Source: Dillenia suffruticosa
Taxonomy: Eukaryota; Streptophyta; Magnoliopsida; Dilleniales; Dilleniaceae
Direction of reading: 5' to 3'
Length of the DNA: 64,000 nt
Assembly (NCBI GenBank): GCA_033439265.1
Contig: JAVTVX010000024.1
Span: 18,646,501 to 18,710,500, forward strand
How positions within the stretch are numbered: position 1 is the first letter of the stretch; each line of letters begins with the position of its first letter. Shown in pieces: positions 24,114 through 35,640 of the stretch. A model generated the notes under the pieces. It made no database searches. It was not told where the DNA came from and worked only from the letters and a program-made list of their open reading frames with translations. The position numbers and the translations under genes are program-made.

Positions 24114-27100
24114 CTATACAGGGAAAAGTTGAGGGTGCTGTCTTCTCATGGCTTCCTCAGGCTCCCAGGTCTGTTCCTCGACCTGGTCGCTCCTCCACAA
24201 AACTCTAACAAGAGGAATCTCTTTGCTCCGTAGCTTTCTGACCTGTCGATCCAAAATAGTCACGGGCTCGACAGGTAAGCTCAAGTCCTCTCGAAGCTCA
24301 ATTGGCGGAGCCTCTAAAATGTGTGAGGGATCTGGCTGATATCTCCTAAGTACTGAGACATGAAATATATCGTGAATACGCAATAGGTTTGCTGGCAGCT
24401 CCAATTTATATGCTACACTTCCGACCCTGTCAAGGATACGGAAGGGCCCAATATACCTGGGACTCAATTTCCCTCGCTGCCCAAATCGAATGACTCCCTT
24501 CAAGGGAGATATCTTTAAGAATACCATGTCTCCCACAATAAACTCTAGAGGTCGCCGCCTACGATCTGCATAGGATTTCTGTCTATCCTGGGCGGCTTTC
24601 ATCCGCGTACGGATAATCCTCACTTTCTCCTTCGTCTCCTCTACCAGCTCAACATTGGTGAGTCGTCGCTCACCAACCTCATCCCAGCACAACGGGGTAC
24701 GACACTTCCTCCCATACAATGCCTCGTAAGGTGGCATGCCAATGCTCACCTGATAGCTATTATTATAGGCGAATTCCACCAACGGAAGATGTCGATCCCA
24801 ACTCCCCCGGAAATCCATAACACATGCCCTAAGCATGTCCTCTAAAGTCTGAATAGTTCTCTCTGACTGACCATCCATCTGGGGGTGATACGCTGTGCTG
24901 AAATTCAGTCTAGTACCCAAAGCCTCCTGCAGACTGGGCCAAAAACGGGATGTAAATCTGGGGTCTCGATCTAATACTATCGACACTGGAACCCCATGCA
25001 GCCTCACGATCATATCAATATAGAGGCGTGCCAACCTTTCAAGCGAGTAATCACTCCTAATCGGGATGAAATGTGCAGACTTAGTAAGTCGGTCAACTAT
25101 CACCCAAATAGTATCATGCTGTGCCGAAGTCCGCGGTAATCCCACTACAAAATCCATCGTGATATGCTCCCACTTCCACTCAGGAATGGGAAGGGGCTGC
25201 AATGTGCCAGCTGGACGCTGGTGCTCAGCCTTCACCTGCTGACATACAAGGCAACGAGCAATGAATTCTGCAATTTCCCGTTTCATACCCGACCACCAAT
25301 AACTGTCTCTGATGGTGCGGTACATTTTAGTACTGCCGGGATGTAAAGCATAAGCAGATGAATGGGCCTCCTCAAGAATAGCCCTGCGGAGGTCACTATC
25401 TGCCGGTACACATACTCGATCTCGAAAAACCAACAGTCTATCCTTGCGAACTCTAAAATCGTCAATATCACATCTGCTGGCTTTTTCATAAATACCTCGG
25501 AGCTCGTCAATATCAAATCTGGCTAGTATAGCTCCCTGATCATCACTCGCCAACCTGACTCCCAAAGCTCGGAGTCCCAATAGACACGAGAGATAAGTAC
25601 TCTCGGTAGTCTGAGAAGAGGAAGATGACTTCCGACTCAAGGCATCAGCCACCACATTAGCTTTGCCCGGATGATAATCAATAATGAGGTCATAATCCTT
25701 TAGCAGTTCTAACCATCATCCGCTGCCTTAAATTCAGCTCCCTCTGAGTAAATAGATACTTTAGACTTTTGTGATCTGTAAACACTCTGCATGTGACCCC
25801 ATATAAATAGTGGCGACATATTTTTAGCGCAAAAACTATGGCCGCCAACTCCAAATCGTGTGTAGGATAATTCACCTCATACTTCTTTAGCTGTCGCGAA
25901 GCATAGGCGATAACTCTACCATCCTGCATCAATACACAGCCCAATCCCTACCTGCTGGCGTCACTGTACACCACATACTCTCGACTACTCGTGGGAAGGG
26001 CTAGAATCGGAGCGGACTTCAATCGCTGTTTGAGCTCCTGAAAGCTCACCTCACAACGATCATCCCATACAAACTTTACACCTTTTCGCGTCAATCTAGA
26101 TAACGGAGCAGCAATTCGAGAAAAGTCCTCTACAAATCTACGGTAATACCCGGCTAGACCAAGAAAACTCCTGATCTCTGATACTGTCTGTGGCTGCTCC
26201 CATTTCAATATAGCCTCAACTTTCTGCGGATCAACAAAGATACCCTCCGCAGAAACTACATGGCCAAGAAAACCAATCTGCCGCAACCAAAATTTACACT
26301 TGGTGAACTTGGCATAAAGCTGTCTCTCACGAAGAGTCTGCAAAATCACCCTAAGGTGCTGAGCATGCTCATCATCACTCCGCGAGTAGACTAAGATATC
26401 ATCAATAAAAACAATGACGAACCGATCCAAATAATCGTGAAAAATTCGGTTCATTAGGTCCATAAATGCGGCAGGGGCATTAGTCAGCCCAAACGGCATG
26501 ACCAAAAACTCATAATGTCCGTATCGGGTGCGGAAAGCCGTCTTAGGCACATCCTCGGCCCTAATCCGCAGTTGATGGTAACCCGACCGGAGATCTATCT
26601 TCGAGAATACTCTGGCACCCTGTAATTGATGAAAGAGATCATCAATACGTGGTAGTGGGTATCGATTTTTAACGGTAACTTTGTTCAGCTGTCTATAATC
26701 TACACATAGCCGAAATGTGCCGTCCTTCTTTTTCACAAACAACACTGGTGCACCCCACGGAGACGTGCTAGGACGAATAAACCCCTTATCCAGCAACTCT
26801 TGCAGCTGGACCTTGAGCTCTCTCAGCTCAGCCGGCGCCATCCTGTATGGCGGCATAGAGATAGGGGTAGTCCCCGGAGCTAAATCGATCTCAAAGTCAA
26901 ACTCCCGAACAGGTGGTAGTCCGGGCAGCTCCTCGGGGAAAACATCAGGAAAGTCCTGTACCACTGGGACATCCTCCAGTCTCGGTCCCTGAGCAGTGGT
27001 GTCAATGATATGAGCCAGGTAAGTCGCACATCCGTGGCGAATCATGCGTCTGGCCTCCAAAACTGAAATGACACAGCGGGGTAAAACCCGCTTCTCGCCC

Positions 27101-27452
27101 TCAAAAATCAACACTGGCTGATCGGGTTTTCGAAACTCCACCTGCTTCTTAAAGCAGTCAACCGAACCCCGATGCATATGTAGCCAATCCATCCCCAAGA
27201 TGGCATCAAAATCAGTCATGGCGAGAGGGATTAGATCTGCTTTCAGCACTGTATCCCCAACTTTGATCTCACATTCTCTATACACTGTGTCGCGCACAAT
27301 CTGCTCACCCAGAGGAGTGATGACCAATAGCTCCTCGTCCAAAGGTGAGAGCGGCCTGTCAGAATGTCGGAAGAATTGATCGCTCACATACGAATAGTTA
27401 GACCCCGTGTCAATAAGAGTACGGGCATCTATTCCAAAAATGGGTAGAGTAC
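24114..27452 (-). pseudogene. Tekay-like pol: PR-RT-RNaseH-INT-chromodomain
   Basis: Protease has [15 protein letters not shown] has LCVDYRQLN and FIDDILVYS; RNase H begins YVVYSDAS. The integrase zinc finger runs from [11 protein letters not shown] to CLVCQQVK, then MDFVVG, LDRDPRF (core Asp kept) and [12 protein letters not shown]; a chromodomain-like tail includes [19 protein letters not shown]. Two lesions: a TAG at 25950-25948 in RNase H, where relatives have Gln, and a 1-nt indel near 25725 that shifts the frame between 25944-25690 and the piece ending at 24114. The normal stop is TAG at 24116-24114. The reading continues from gag through a candidate intron. The chromodomain suggests targeting to heterochromatin. 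Confidence 0.92.
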
Positions 27453-27698
27453 CTATCATTTGCACAAATGCACATAAACTTAGAATAATTTTAAACCTGA
27501 TATGTATATATATATGTCAAAATAGTTGAGCCTCTAGGGCTTCTACAACCTCGGTGTACAAAGATGTCAGAGACGTATCATGTCGACAAAAAGGAACACA
27601 ACTCAAAATACCTATACGACTGATACAATGCTGACATCCTCAAAAGAAATGAAAATACGAATAGAGATCCTATTCTACAGGATCAGAAGGAGAAGTAC
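27453..27698 (-). other. Candidate 246-nt spliceosomal intron between gag and pol
   Basis: On the minus strand, exon ATGG is followed by GTACTTCTCC (donor at 27698) and the stretch ends GCAAATGATAG before GTACTC (acceptor at 27453). Removal joins Met-Gly-Thr of the gag tail directly to the Leu-Pro start of protease, in the right phase and in the order expected for this family. The stretch itself is AT-rich, has in-frame stops (for example TAG at 27672-27670) and encodes nothing recognisable. Both borders share GGTACT. Confidence 0.7.
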
Positions 27699-29117
27699 CC
27701 ATGATGATGTCGGGGTTCGCCTGGGCGTCCTCCTGCGTCATGGCATAAACCCGGGCCAAAGCCCTAGGCTGCTATCGTGCCTGAGTCTGCACTGTGTTAC
27801 TCCCAGTGGTCACCCTGGGAGTAGAAACTGCTGGCCGAACAGGCTGCCCCTGCTGTCCCATACGAAGAGTACTAGTGCGGCTCAATGAACTCTGTGCTCC
27901 GAGTCCTAACTCAGGGCAAGAACTCCTAATATGCCCCGGTTTCCCACAGTGGAAGCAAGTGACCGTCACTGAACAAGCTCCGCTCGGATGGGACTGATTG
28001 TACTTGCGGCAATAAGGTGCCGCTGAGTAGTAAACTGTGCAGGGTGAGTCGGTGCGGGCTGTCTAAACCCCTGGGAGTACTGTCCCCGTCCCAGCTCAGG
28101 AAATCCAGATCCAAATCCACCTCTGTACGAACTGGATCCCCTGCCCCTCTTGGAATTCTCCGTAAAATGAGACTTTTCCTTCTTTCTCTTCTGCTCTCTG
28201 CTCTCTCTTTGCCTAGTCTCAGCGCGGACCAAAGCCTCCGCGCGGTGAGCAGAGTCTATCACCTCAGCCAGTGTAAACTGTGGAGTAATAGTCATATACC
28301 TCTTTATGCTGAGGCTAAGACCGTCCTCAAACTTAAAGCGCAAATACTGAGGTGTGGCCAGATCTGGTACAAATGCGGCAAGTCTCCACATGTCTGCCTC
28401 ATACTCCGAGACAGATCTGGACCCCTGTGTAAGCCGTCCCAACTCTGACCTCATCCGGTCCTGCTGGTAGAGTGGGAAAAATCTGCGGTCAAACTCCCGA
28501 AGGAAGTCGTCCCACCGCAATGGCTCTATCGCCTCATCAGTGAGGGCCTCCCACCATGAGAGGGCCTCTCCCCCTAATAATCGCTCTGCCACTTTCAAGC
28601 AGAGCTCCTCTCCAATCCCCAGATCGGTCAAAATCCTACGGGTACGGTTGATCCAATGTTTGGCTGCCGCAGCATCACCAAGCCCTGTGAAATCCGTGCA
28701 CCCCAACTGACGGGCCTCCTTAACCAACTGAGTCAACTCATGTACCCGTCTAAGAATAGCCGATGTGCTCTCACTCGGCTCGGACAAAGTAGAAGGACCG
28801 GCCACCGGTGGTGGAACCGATGCCGTAGGAACTGGCGCTGCTGCAGGTGCAGGCGCTACTGTAGGAGGTGGTGGGGGCGGAATTTGGACCCCATGCGAAG
28901 CGTACCACTCGTACACCTGCCTAAATGCGTCGAGTGTGGGTACGGGAGTCTCAGCCTGAGCAGCTGGCTGAGTAGGTGCTGGTGGTGGCACGCGAGTCGA
29001 GGTACGATCCTCCAGCTCGTCTAAGTCCTCTGGTACTCGTGGGGTCTCGGATGCCCGAGGTGCATCAGGCACTAACAGACCCTCAAGCGATTCGAATCTA
29101 GCACCTCTCCTTTCCAC
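27699..29117 (-). pseudogene. Tekay-like gag
   Basis: ATG at 29117 (MERRGARFESLEG). A Pro-rich region (about residues 40-115) is followed by the capsid-like retrotransposon gag domain (RRVHELTQLVKEARQLG, then WWEALTDEA, PLYQQDRM, FKFEDGLS). A Lys/Arg- and Gly/Ser-rich linker leads to the zinc knuckle CFHCGKPGHIRSSC (about 27957-27916). A 1-nt indel near 28030 moves the knuckle into another frame, and TAG at 27774-27772 stands where Gln (CAG) is likely. Gag packages the element RNA. Confidence 0.9.
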
Positions 29118-29433
29118 GTCTAGGTGTCATAATTCTGCAAGAGAAAGATGCTTATTATCATAAAAAGAATAGGCACGGTTCAAGAATTTTGAACTAATCA
29201 TAACATGACTACCCTCACAAAAGAATGAAATTCTTAGTTCAATAGGAGAAGAACATAGCAAGTTAGGTTAGATACAACCGTATCTAACCCCCTAAAATAG
29301 ATGAACTCATATGCCTATGACCATGCACTGGGACTTCATGACTGTATGAAACTCTCATGCATTGAGGACTTTAAACACAACCCAAGTGGGAATGTTTTCA
29401 AAACTCTCTTCCTACATAGCTCTCAACCACGTC

Positions 29434-29445
29434 GCTCTGATACCA
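29434..29445 (-). other. Tekay-like primer binding site
   Basis: Minus strand TGGTATCAGAGC, a few bases from the 5' LTR end, complementary to initiator tRNA-Met. Confidence 0.9.
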
Positions 29446-29452
29446 ATCCAAC

Positions 29453-32160
29453 TGTCACGCCCCGAACCGGGATCGTGAGCAGCCGCCCGTTACCCTGGAT
29501 GCCCGCTGTATTTTTACAGAAAATCGGGCAGAACCTCCCCATATATCGGAGGTTTCCCAAATTAAAATAAACCTGTTACCTGTCCAAAAGGGGCCATCCC
29601 GGCCTCAAAATGCATATATTATCCTCAACAACAAACCAGATCATCCTACTGCATAATCCAGGGCAACGCAAGGCTAACAAACAATTCTCCACAGTTCTAA
29701 CCACAGACCTCTACTGCCATGCCCCCATCAAAGGCATGGACAGCCGCCAGTCGCCCCTCCTGTGATTTAGAGGAGGTACCGAGCGATCCTAGAGGACACT
29801 TCTAAGACATGACACATTCCCAAATATATACGCAATGAAAAAGAAATGCCTCAATGCAATGTCATGCAGTGATATAAGAGTTCCACAAATTAAATATCCA
29901 TATTTATACAGTCATCCCAGAATTTTAAAAATGGTCATCTATAGACCTCAAAATACAAATACATCACCAATACAAATTTTGCAGCGAAAATACACGATGA
30001 CTCCTCAAGTCCAGCCCTGATCTCCCAAAGATACTGAGCGTCCTAAAAACGACGCTCCTTATCAAATACTATCTCTGAAACAAAAGGGAAATGAGGGGTG
30101 AGTACTCGGGAAAGAATACTCAGTGAGTGAGTGGGTCAATGCAATCGTCAAATATAGAGTGTGAAACTGGAGTGTCAAAACATAAGTATATAAATCATAT
30201 TTCAAATCATTATGCTTTTCATTTCAACAATATATCATTTCACGCATTTTCAAGTCAAATATGCATCCAAAGTACCATCATTTAAAATCATAGAGCTGCC
30301 AGCCGAAAATGTCCTGGCAGAGGTCTACCGCGACCTATGACAGGCGCACCGGGGGTGTTATATGCAAATTTCTTTAAAGTGCTCTCTACCCCGGCGTTGG
30401 CGACGAACCTCGTCCAGGTGCTAGACTTAGAGAGGATATCCAATCCAAATCCAAATCCTCTCCCTTTCGGGTTCAACCTGGCTAGTACCGTGTCGATAAT
30501 CAAATCACGACAACTCGTGGGATACCCCAGGCCTAGGTGTATCCGGACGCCACCAAAGCGTCTCTCACGGTGTCCTTCGTAGCTACGGAACAATACAATC
30601 CAAAGCCCTCAAGCCCAAAACCAATATCATATCAAAATGTGCCGAAATCAGGTTCATAAACCAATGCAACATATAGCATAAAATGGCAAATTATACATTT
30701 CAACCACATGGATGCATAATTTCATAATTCAGTACAGTTTTTGGACACTTCAATGGTTCACAAAAGTCAATTTTAAAACCAGTCAAAACATTTCCAACAT
30801 ACGACAATTCATGCTCATTATCAAAATGTTGTAAAACAGGATTTACATATTTAACAAAAGCATTGAAGTAAATCTCACTCACTGTTTTGGGGAAGGTAGC
30901 GCACTCCCCAATAACACCAAAATACGCAAAACAAGGCGCCCCTCAATCGAGTCACCAAGAAAGCCAACCTAATCAAGTCATCACGATTCGATATAAAATA
31001 AGGGCCTAGTTATGAATCTTCAATTTTTTTCTTTCCAACCAAAACTACCTAATTTGACAAAGTTTATCCAAAGATTGAAGAGGTTTTGTTTCTCTCACCT
31101 AGGGTTTCTTGGATCTCGGATCTAGCTTTCGTTCGCCCTTTGGTTTGGTCTAAAACCTGAATATTTCCAAATTTCAAATATATTAAAAACAACTAAATTT
31201 CTAACACCAAACCCTAGAACTTCAACCAAATATAGTCGTTACCTGCAGTACAGAAGATGCAGGTGAGCTCTCGAAGGGGAACGCCGGTCGCGGGCTCGCG
31301 GGCCGTCACGGGCTCGCGGGCTGGCCGCTGGTGGCTCGCAGGCTCTCAACCCGGCTTGCTGGCCCCAGCGGGCTTCGCGGGTTGCAGTGGGCCGCGGCTG
31401 GACTGGGCCTTGGGCCGCTGGTGTGCTGGCCCACTCACGGGCTAGGGCTCGCGCTGGGTCGCGAGCTGGCTCGCGCGCTGGCTCGCTCTGGGTCGCGAGC
31501 TGGGTCGCGCGCTGGCTCGTGCTGGGTCGCGCTGGGACGCGCTGGGACGCGCTGGGACGCGCTGGGACGCGCTGGGGTGCGCTGGGGCGGGCTGGTGCTC
31601 GCGCTGGGGCGCGCAAGTGCGAGCTGGTGCAGGGACCGCACAAGGGCGCGCAGGGGCTCGTGCTACGGCGTGCTCGAGCGATCGCGTGCTCACGCGAGGG
31701 AGGGTCACACTGCAGCGCTCGCGCGCTCACGAGGAAGACTGTGCGGTGGCGCTAGCGCTCGCGTGGAGATGATCGCGCGGCTGTGCTCGCGCTCGTGCTG
31801 GGGGATCACGCAGCGGAGAGAATCGTGCTACAGTCGCGCGCTCGCTGAGGATTGGAGATCGTGCTGCAGTCGCGTGCTCGCAGAGGATTGGAGCAGCGAC
31901 GGCCGCGGCGCACTCGTGGGAGGAAGATCGTGCGGCTGATTCGGGCAGTCGCTCGCGGCGGAGGATGGCAGCAGAAGAGAGAGGCGTGGGGGTAGGGGAT
32001 CGGGAGAAGAGAGAAGAAAAAGGGAGAGAAGAAGAGGGAGAGAGAGAGAGAGAAGAGAAGAGAGGGGGAAAGAGAGAGAGAGAGAGAGAGAGAGTGGAGA
32101 AAATTGGGCTTTAAGCCCTAATTTTTATTTTTCCTTTTTTTTTTTTAATTGGGTATTACA
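29453..32160 (-). repeat. Tekay-like 5' LTR
   Basis: Collinear with 21390-24066. The CG-rich stretch here contains four perfect copies of GCTGGGACGC (31531-31570) and degenerate flanking copies; the 3' LTR has only one or two, which largely explains the 31-bp length difference. A (GA)n tract lies at 32036-32095. Confidence 0.95.
31521..31590. repeat. 10-bp CG-rich tandem repeat
   Basis: GCTGGGACGC x4 with related units on both sides; expanded relative to the other LTR at about 23470-23505. Confidence 0.9.
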
Positions 32161-32339
32161 GTTATAAAATGTTAGTTTAAAATAAAAGAATTAAGGATTT
32201 TAAAAATAAAATACTATTATTGTTTAAAAAGATAAAATAAAAATAAAATATAACATATTAATTAAAAATAATAATTTTTTATCAAAAAATAAAATTCTAA
32301 CTTACAATAAAATAATAAATGAATTAAAAAAATAAAATA

Positions 32340-32870
32340 ATATTATTTTTAAAAAAACAAAAATATAAAATAATAAAATAAAATACTAATTTAAAATATT
32401 ATAAAATAAAAAATGAGATTAGTTAGTATAAATTAATAAAATTAAAAAATTGTATAGTGCTAATTTATAAAAAAATTAACTTAGCGATGAACTTCCAAAT
32501 CCGTTGCTAAAATACTAATTTAATATAAAATAATAAAATAAAATACTAATTTAAAATATTATAAAAAATCTGATTAGTTAATATAAATTAATAAAATAAA
32601 AAATATATAAAATGCTAATTTAAAAAAAAATTAAGTTAGCAACGGATTTCGTATTTGTCACTAAATTCGTCGCAAAATAATAAAAAAATTAAATAATCTT
32701 ATTTTTTTAAAAATAAAATAATAAAATAAAATACTAATTTAAAATATTATAAAATAATAAATATGATTAGTTAATATAAATTAATAAAATATAAAAATAT
32801 AAAATGCTAATTTAAAAAAAAATTAACTTAGCTACGAATTTCAAAATCCGTCACTAAAAGATTATTTTAT
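32340..32870. repeat. AT-rich tandem copies in CACTA element
   Basis: About three imperfect copies of a unit of roughly 150-200 bp. Each carries AAAATACTAATTTAAAATAT and GATTAGTTAATATAAATTA words and ends in a degraded GCGACGAA-type word. Confidence 0.75.
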
Positions 32871-32980
32871 AATTTTTTTAAAATTAACACTTTATATTTT
32901 ATTTTCTTAGTTTTCTTTCATTTTATTATTTTTTTATTTTTTTATTTTTTAAAATTATAGAATAGTCTAAAAATGAACAG

Positions 32981-33211
32981 CTACCTATCAATTGTCATCC
33001 GTCTCACTGCCGCTGTTCTCCAAAAACTACTGTTTGATCTACTTGCCAAACGCGATAGATTGTTGAATGTGAATGTATGATCTATTGTGCTTCTTGTTGA
33101 TGACAATAATGAATAAAGATGAATAATTGAACTTTCAAAGATAATTGAAATATATGAGAGAAGCGAACAAATGTAGAAGACAAAAAATACGAATGGTGAC
33201 TCGACAACCAC
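32981..33211 (-). CDS. Short open frame conserved in type-1 CACTA elements
   Basis: 76 codons. Its product resembles that of 41263-41520 (+): shared words include VFY, TFT, LSRLA and RSNS, and the two align over about 70 residues. It is followed by GATAGGTAGCTG, which could be a splice donor, so this may be the first exon of a longer gene. There is no match to a family I know. The N-terminus is hydrophobic. A non-coding conserved segment cannot be excluded. Confidence 0.35.
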   Translation of the reverse strand: MVVESPFVFFVFYICSLLSYISIIFESSIIHLYSLLSSTRSTIDHTFTFNNLSRLASRSNSSFWRTAAVRRMTIDR

Positions 33212-34090
33212 GACTAATTAAAAATTGTTTGTTACAAATTGGTTGAATTATTTATTATTAAAAATTGTCAAATTTGTGAGAATTGTAATATCACTATCGA
33301 TAGAGATCAATCGTTTATTCCCGAATGCGTTGACATTCCCTTTTTTTTATTCCAGTTATTGACATGGGAAGGTGAAGAAGACTAGTACAGATACAATTTG
33401 ATTTTATTATTTAGAATATGTTAATAAAGAGAAATACGGTTAAAAATATTTCCTAATAGAGTATAAAAGAAATTTTGTTTAAAAATTAGCCAGAATTTTA
33501 AAATATTGGTAATAAATTAGCGATAAATTTAGTTACGAATATTTTTTTTGACTAATTAGTAACGAATTTTGCCATAAATATTTTTTTTGTAGTTAATAAG
33601 TAACAAATTTAGTCACAAATTTTAAAGTTTATTGCTAAATTTTGTGACAAATATTTTTTTCATGACTAATTAACGATGAATTTAGTGACGAAAAATTTTT
33701 GTAGCTAATTTGTAACTAAATTTTTCACGAAAATTTTTCATCACTAAATTTAGCGAAGAAATTTGTGACAAAATGTTTTTGTCACTAAATTTAACAACGG
33801 ATAACAATATCCGTGATAAAATTTAGTCACAAAATTTCTATTCATCGCAAATTAGTGATAAATTTTGCAATGAAAAATTGTTTGTCACAAATTAGCAAGG
33901 AATTTAGTCACGAAAAATTTTTTGTGGCCAATTAGCAATGAATTTAGCCAAGAATAATGTATCTGCTTCTAATTTAGCCACAAGTATTTTTTTGTTGCAA
34001 AATAGTGACGAAAAAATTTTTCACAGCTAAATCCATCGCAAAATTGCAACAAATTTTTTTTGTCGCTAAAACCGTGTTTTTTTTGTAGTG

Positions 34091-35640
34091 GTAGTTTAAT
34101 CTTGCCATTCTTTTGTTCATCTCTTAAGTGATACAATTTGATATTGAAGTGCTCAGTCTTGCTATGAAAAACAGGATCATTAGAAATTGCTATTGCTGCT
34201 TGGTTATTTTCATGAATTCGTGTTGGCTCTTTTTGCTTCAAGTGTGAATCTGCATAATATTATTCTGATTCAAATTGCTTGATTTACAGTAGCATTGGCT
34301 GCTACGTATTCTGCCTCTGCTATACTTTGAGCTATCATATCCTTCTTCTTTGAACACCATGAGAAAGTCCCCGATCCAAAGCTAAAACAACATCCTGTTG
34401 TACTTCTCATATCATCAATTGAACATGCCCAATCACTATCAGAATATCCATGAAACTTGAAATTTTAGCAATAAGAATATTTAATGCCATAATTTGTTGT
34501 ACTCTTGATATATGTTACAATCCTTTTGACAGCTTGAAAATGCACTTCACTGGCACAATGCATGAATCTTGAGAGCAAGCTTTCTACAAACATTATGTCT
34601 GGTGCAGTAGCTATACGGTACATCAAGCAACCAATCAAGCTCTTGTATTGGCTTTTATCAACTTTTTCTGCTCTATCATCTTTGCAAAATTTCTCCTTCT
34701 GATTCATTGATGTGCTGTTACTTTTGCAATCTTCCATGTAAAATTTCTTTAGGATTTCCTTTGTGTATTTCTTTTGGCTTATGAAGACTCCATCATGATG
34801 TTGCTTCACCTCCCTAACCAGAAGCAGGACATCAAGCCAAGGTCTGTCATCTCAAATGCTTTTAACATTTCAGCGTTAAACTCTTTCACCATTTTCGCAT
34901 TGCTTCCTATCACAAGAAGATCATCAACATAAATAGAAACTATAATTAAGTTAGCATCTATTCCTTTTCCATATAACGTAGCTTCACTTGGACTTTTAGT
35001 GAATCCAAGCCTTTGAAGATGTCCATCAATTTTGCTTACCAGGCCCTTGGAGCCTGTTTAAGACCATATAAGGCCTTTTTCTATAAGTAGACCTTCTCCT
35101 GCTGTCACTTGACTTGGAATCTCTTGGGCTGCTCTACATAAGTCTTCTCTTGAAGAGAACCATTTAAAAAAGTAGATTTTACATCTAACTGGTAAGTCTT
35201 CCATCCCTTTTGCGCTGCCAAAGCAAGCAACATCCTGATTGTATCCAGTAGCATCCTGATTGTATCCAAGCGTGCAACTGGAGCAAAAGTTTCTGAGAAA
35301 TCCATACCAAACACTTGACTAAACCCTTTCACAACTAATCTGGCTTTATATTTATCTACCGAGCCATCTGTAATAAGTTTGGTCCTGTAAACCCATTTGA
35401 CTCCAATAACTTTTCTGTGTTGAGGTCTGTCCACCAAATTCCAAGTGTCATTCTTTTCAATAAGTAGGCTCCTTTTTCACTGCTTCAATCCACTTATCAT
35501 CCTTTTCTACCTCTTCAAACTCTGCAACCTCAAAGACAGCAACGTTGCTCCTTGCATAAACATCAGATAAGGACCAAAATCCTCTAACTGGGACATCCTC
35601 TATATCATCATCAATCGTATTGCTGAATCTCTTGCAACTA
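34091..35640 (-). pseudogene. Copia RT and RNase H (N-terminal part)
   Basis: 35437-35105 encodes the RT start ([52 protein letters not shown]). The catalytic IYVDDLLV is read near 34940-34917. 34809-34465 has the LIGCLMYRIATAPDIMF block. RNase H reads in 34330-34091 (HENNQAAIAISNDPVFH) up to the CACTA insertion. There are several frame changes, and a 21-bp tandem duplication (about 35230-35271) duplicates DTIRMLL. Confidence 0.88.

Larger units (their letters stand above)
21390..32160 (-). mobile_element. Ty3/gypsy chromovirus, Tekay(Del)-like, full length
   Basis: 10,771 bp on the minus strand. Long LTRs 21390-24066 (2677 bp, 3') and 29453-32160 (2708 bp, 5') begin and end TG/CA. The perfect 5-bp duplication is GTTAT (21385-21389, 32161-32165). 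It has a tRNA-Met primer site, gag-protease-RT-RNaseH-integrase order and a C-terminal chromodomain-like segment. LTR copies are nearly collinear with scattered differences and one repeat expansion, so the insertion is fairly young but older than the Reina-like element. It sits in the AT-rich interior of a CACTA element. Confidence 0.95.
20538..34090. mobile_element. Type-1 CACTA element with nested Tekay element
   Basis: Its ends are CACTACAAAAAACACAGTTTT and AAAACCGTGTTTTTTTTGTAG (then TG), inverted copies matching the element at 40516-43943. The 3-bp flanks read ATA and GTA; the coding phase of the copia RNase H shows the original was ATA (TAT on minus). Subterminal GCGACG arrays lie at 20538-20815 and 33480-34090. 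The interior holds a GC-rich island and tRNA-like module (21000-21310), AT-rich tandem copies (32340-32870) and a short open frame (33211-32981) shared with the 40516 element. Without the Tekay insert it is about 2.8 kb. It is the inverse orientation of the 40516 element. Confidence 0.88.

Noticed and set aside
28017-29024. Plus-strand open frames opposite the Tekay gag
   Set aside because: Shadows of the gag coding region on the other strand.
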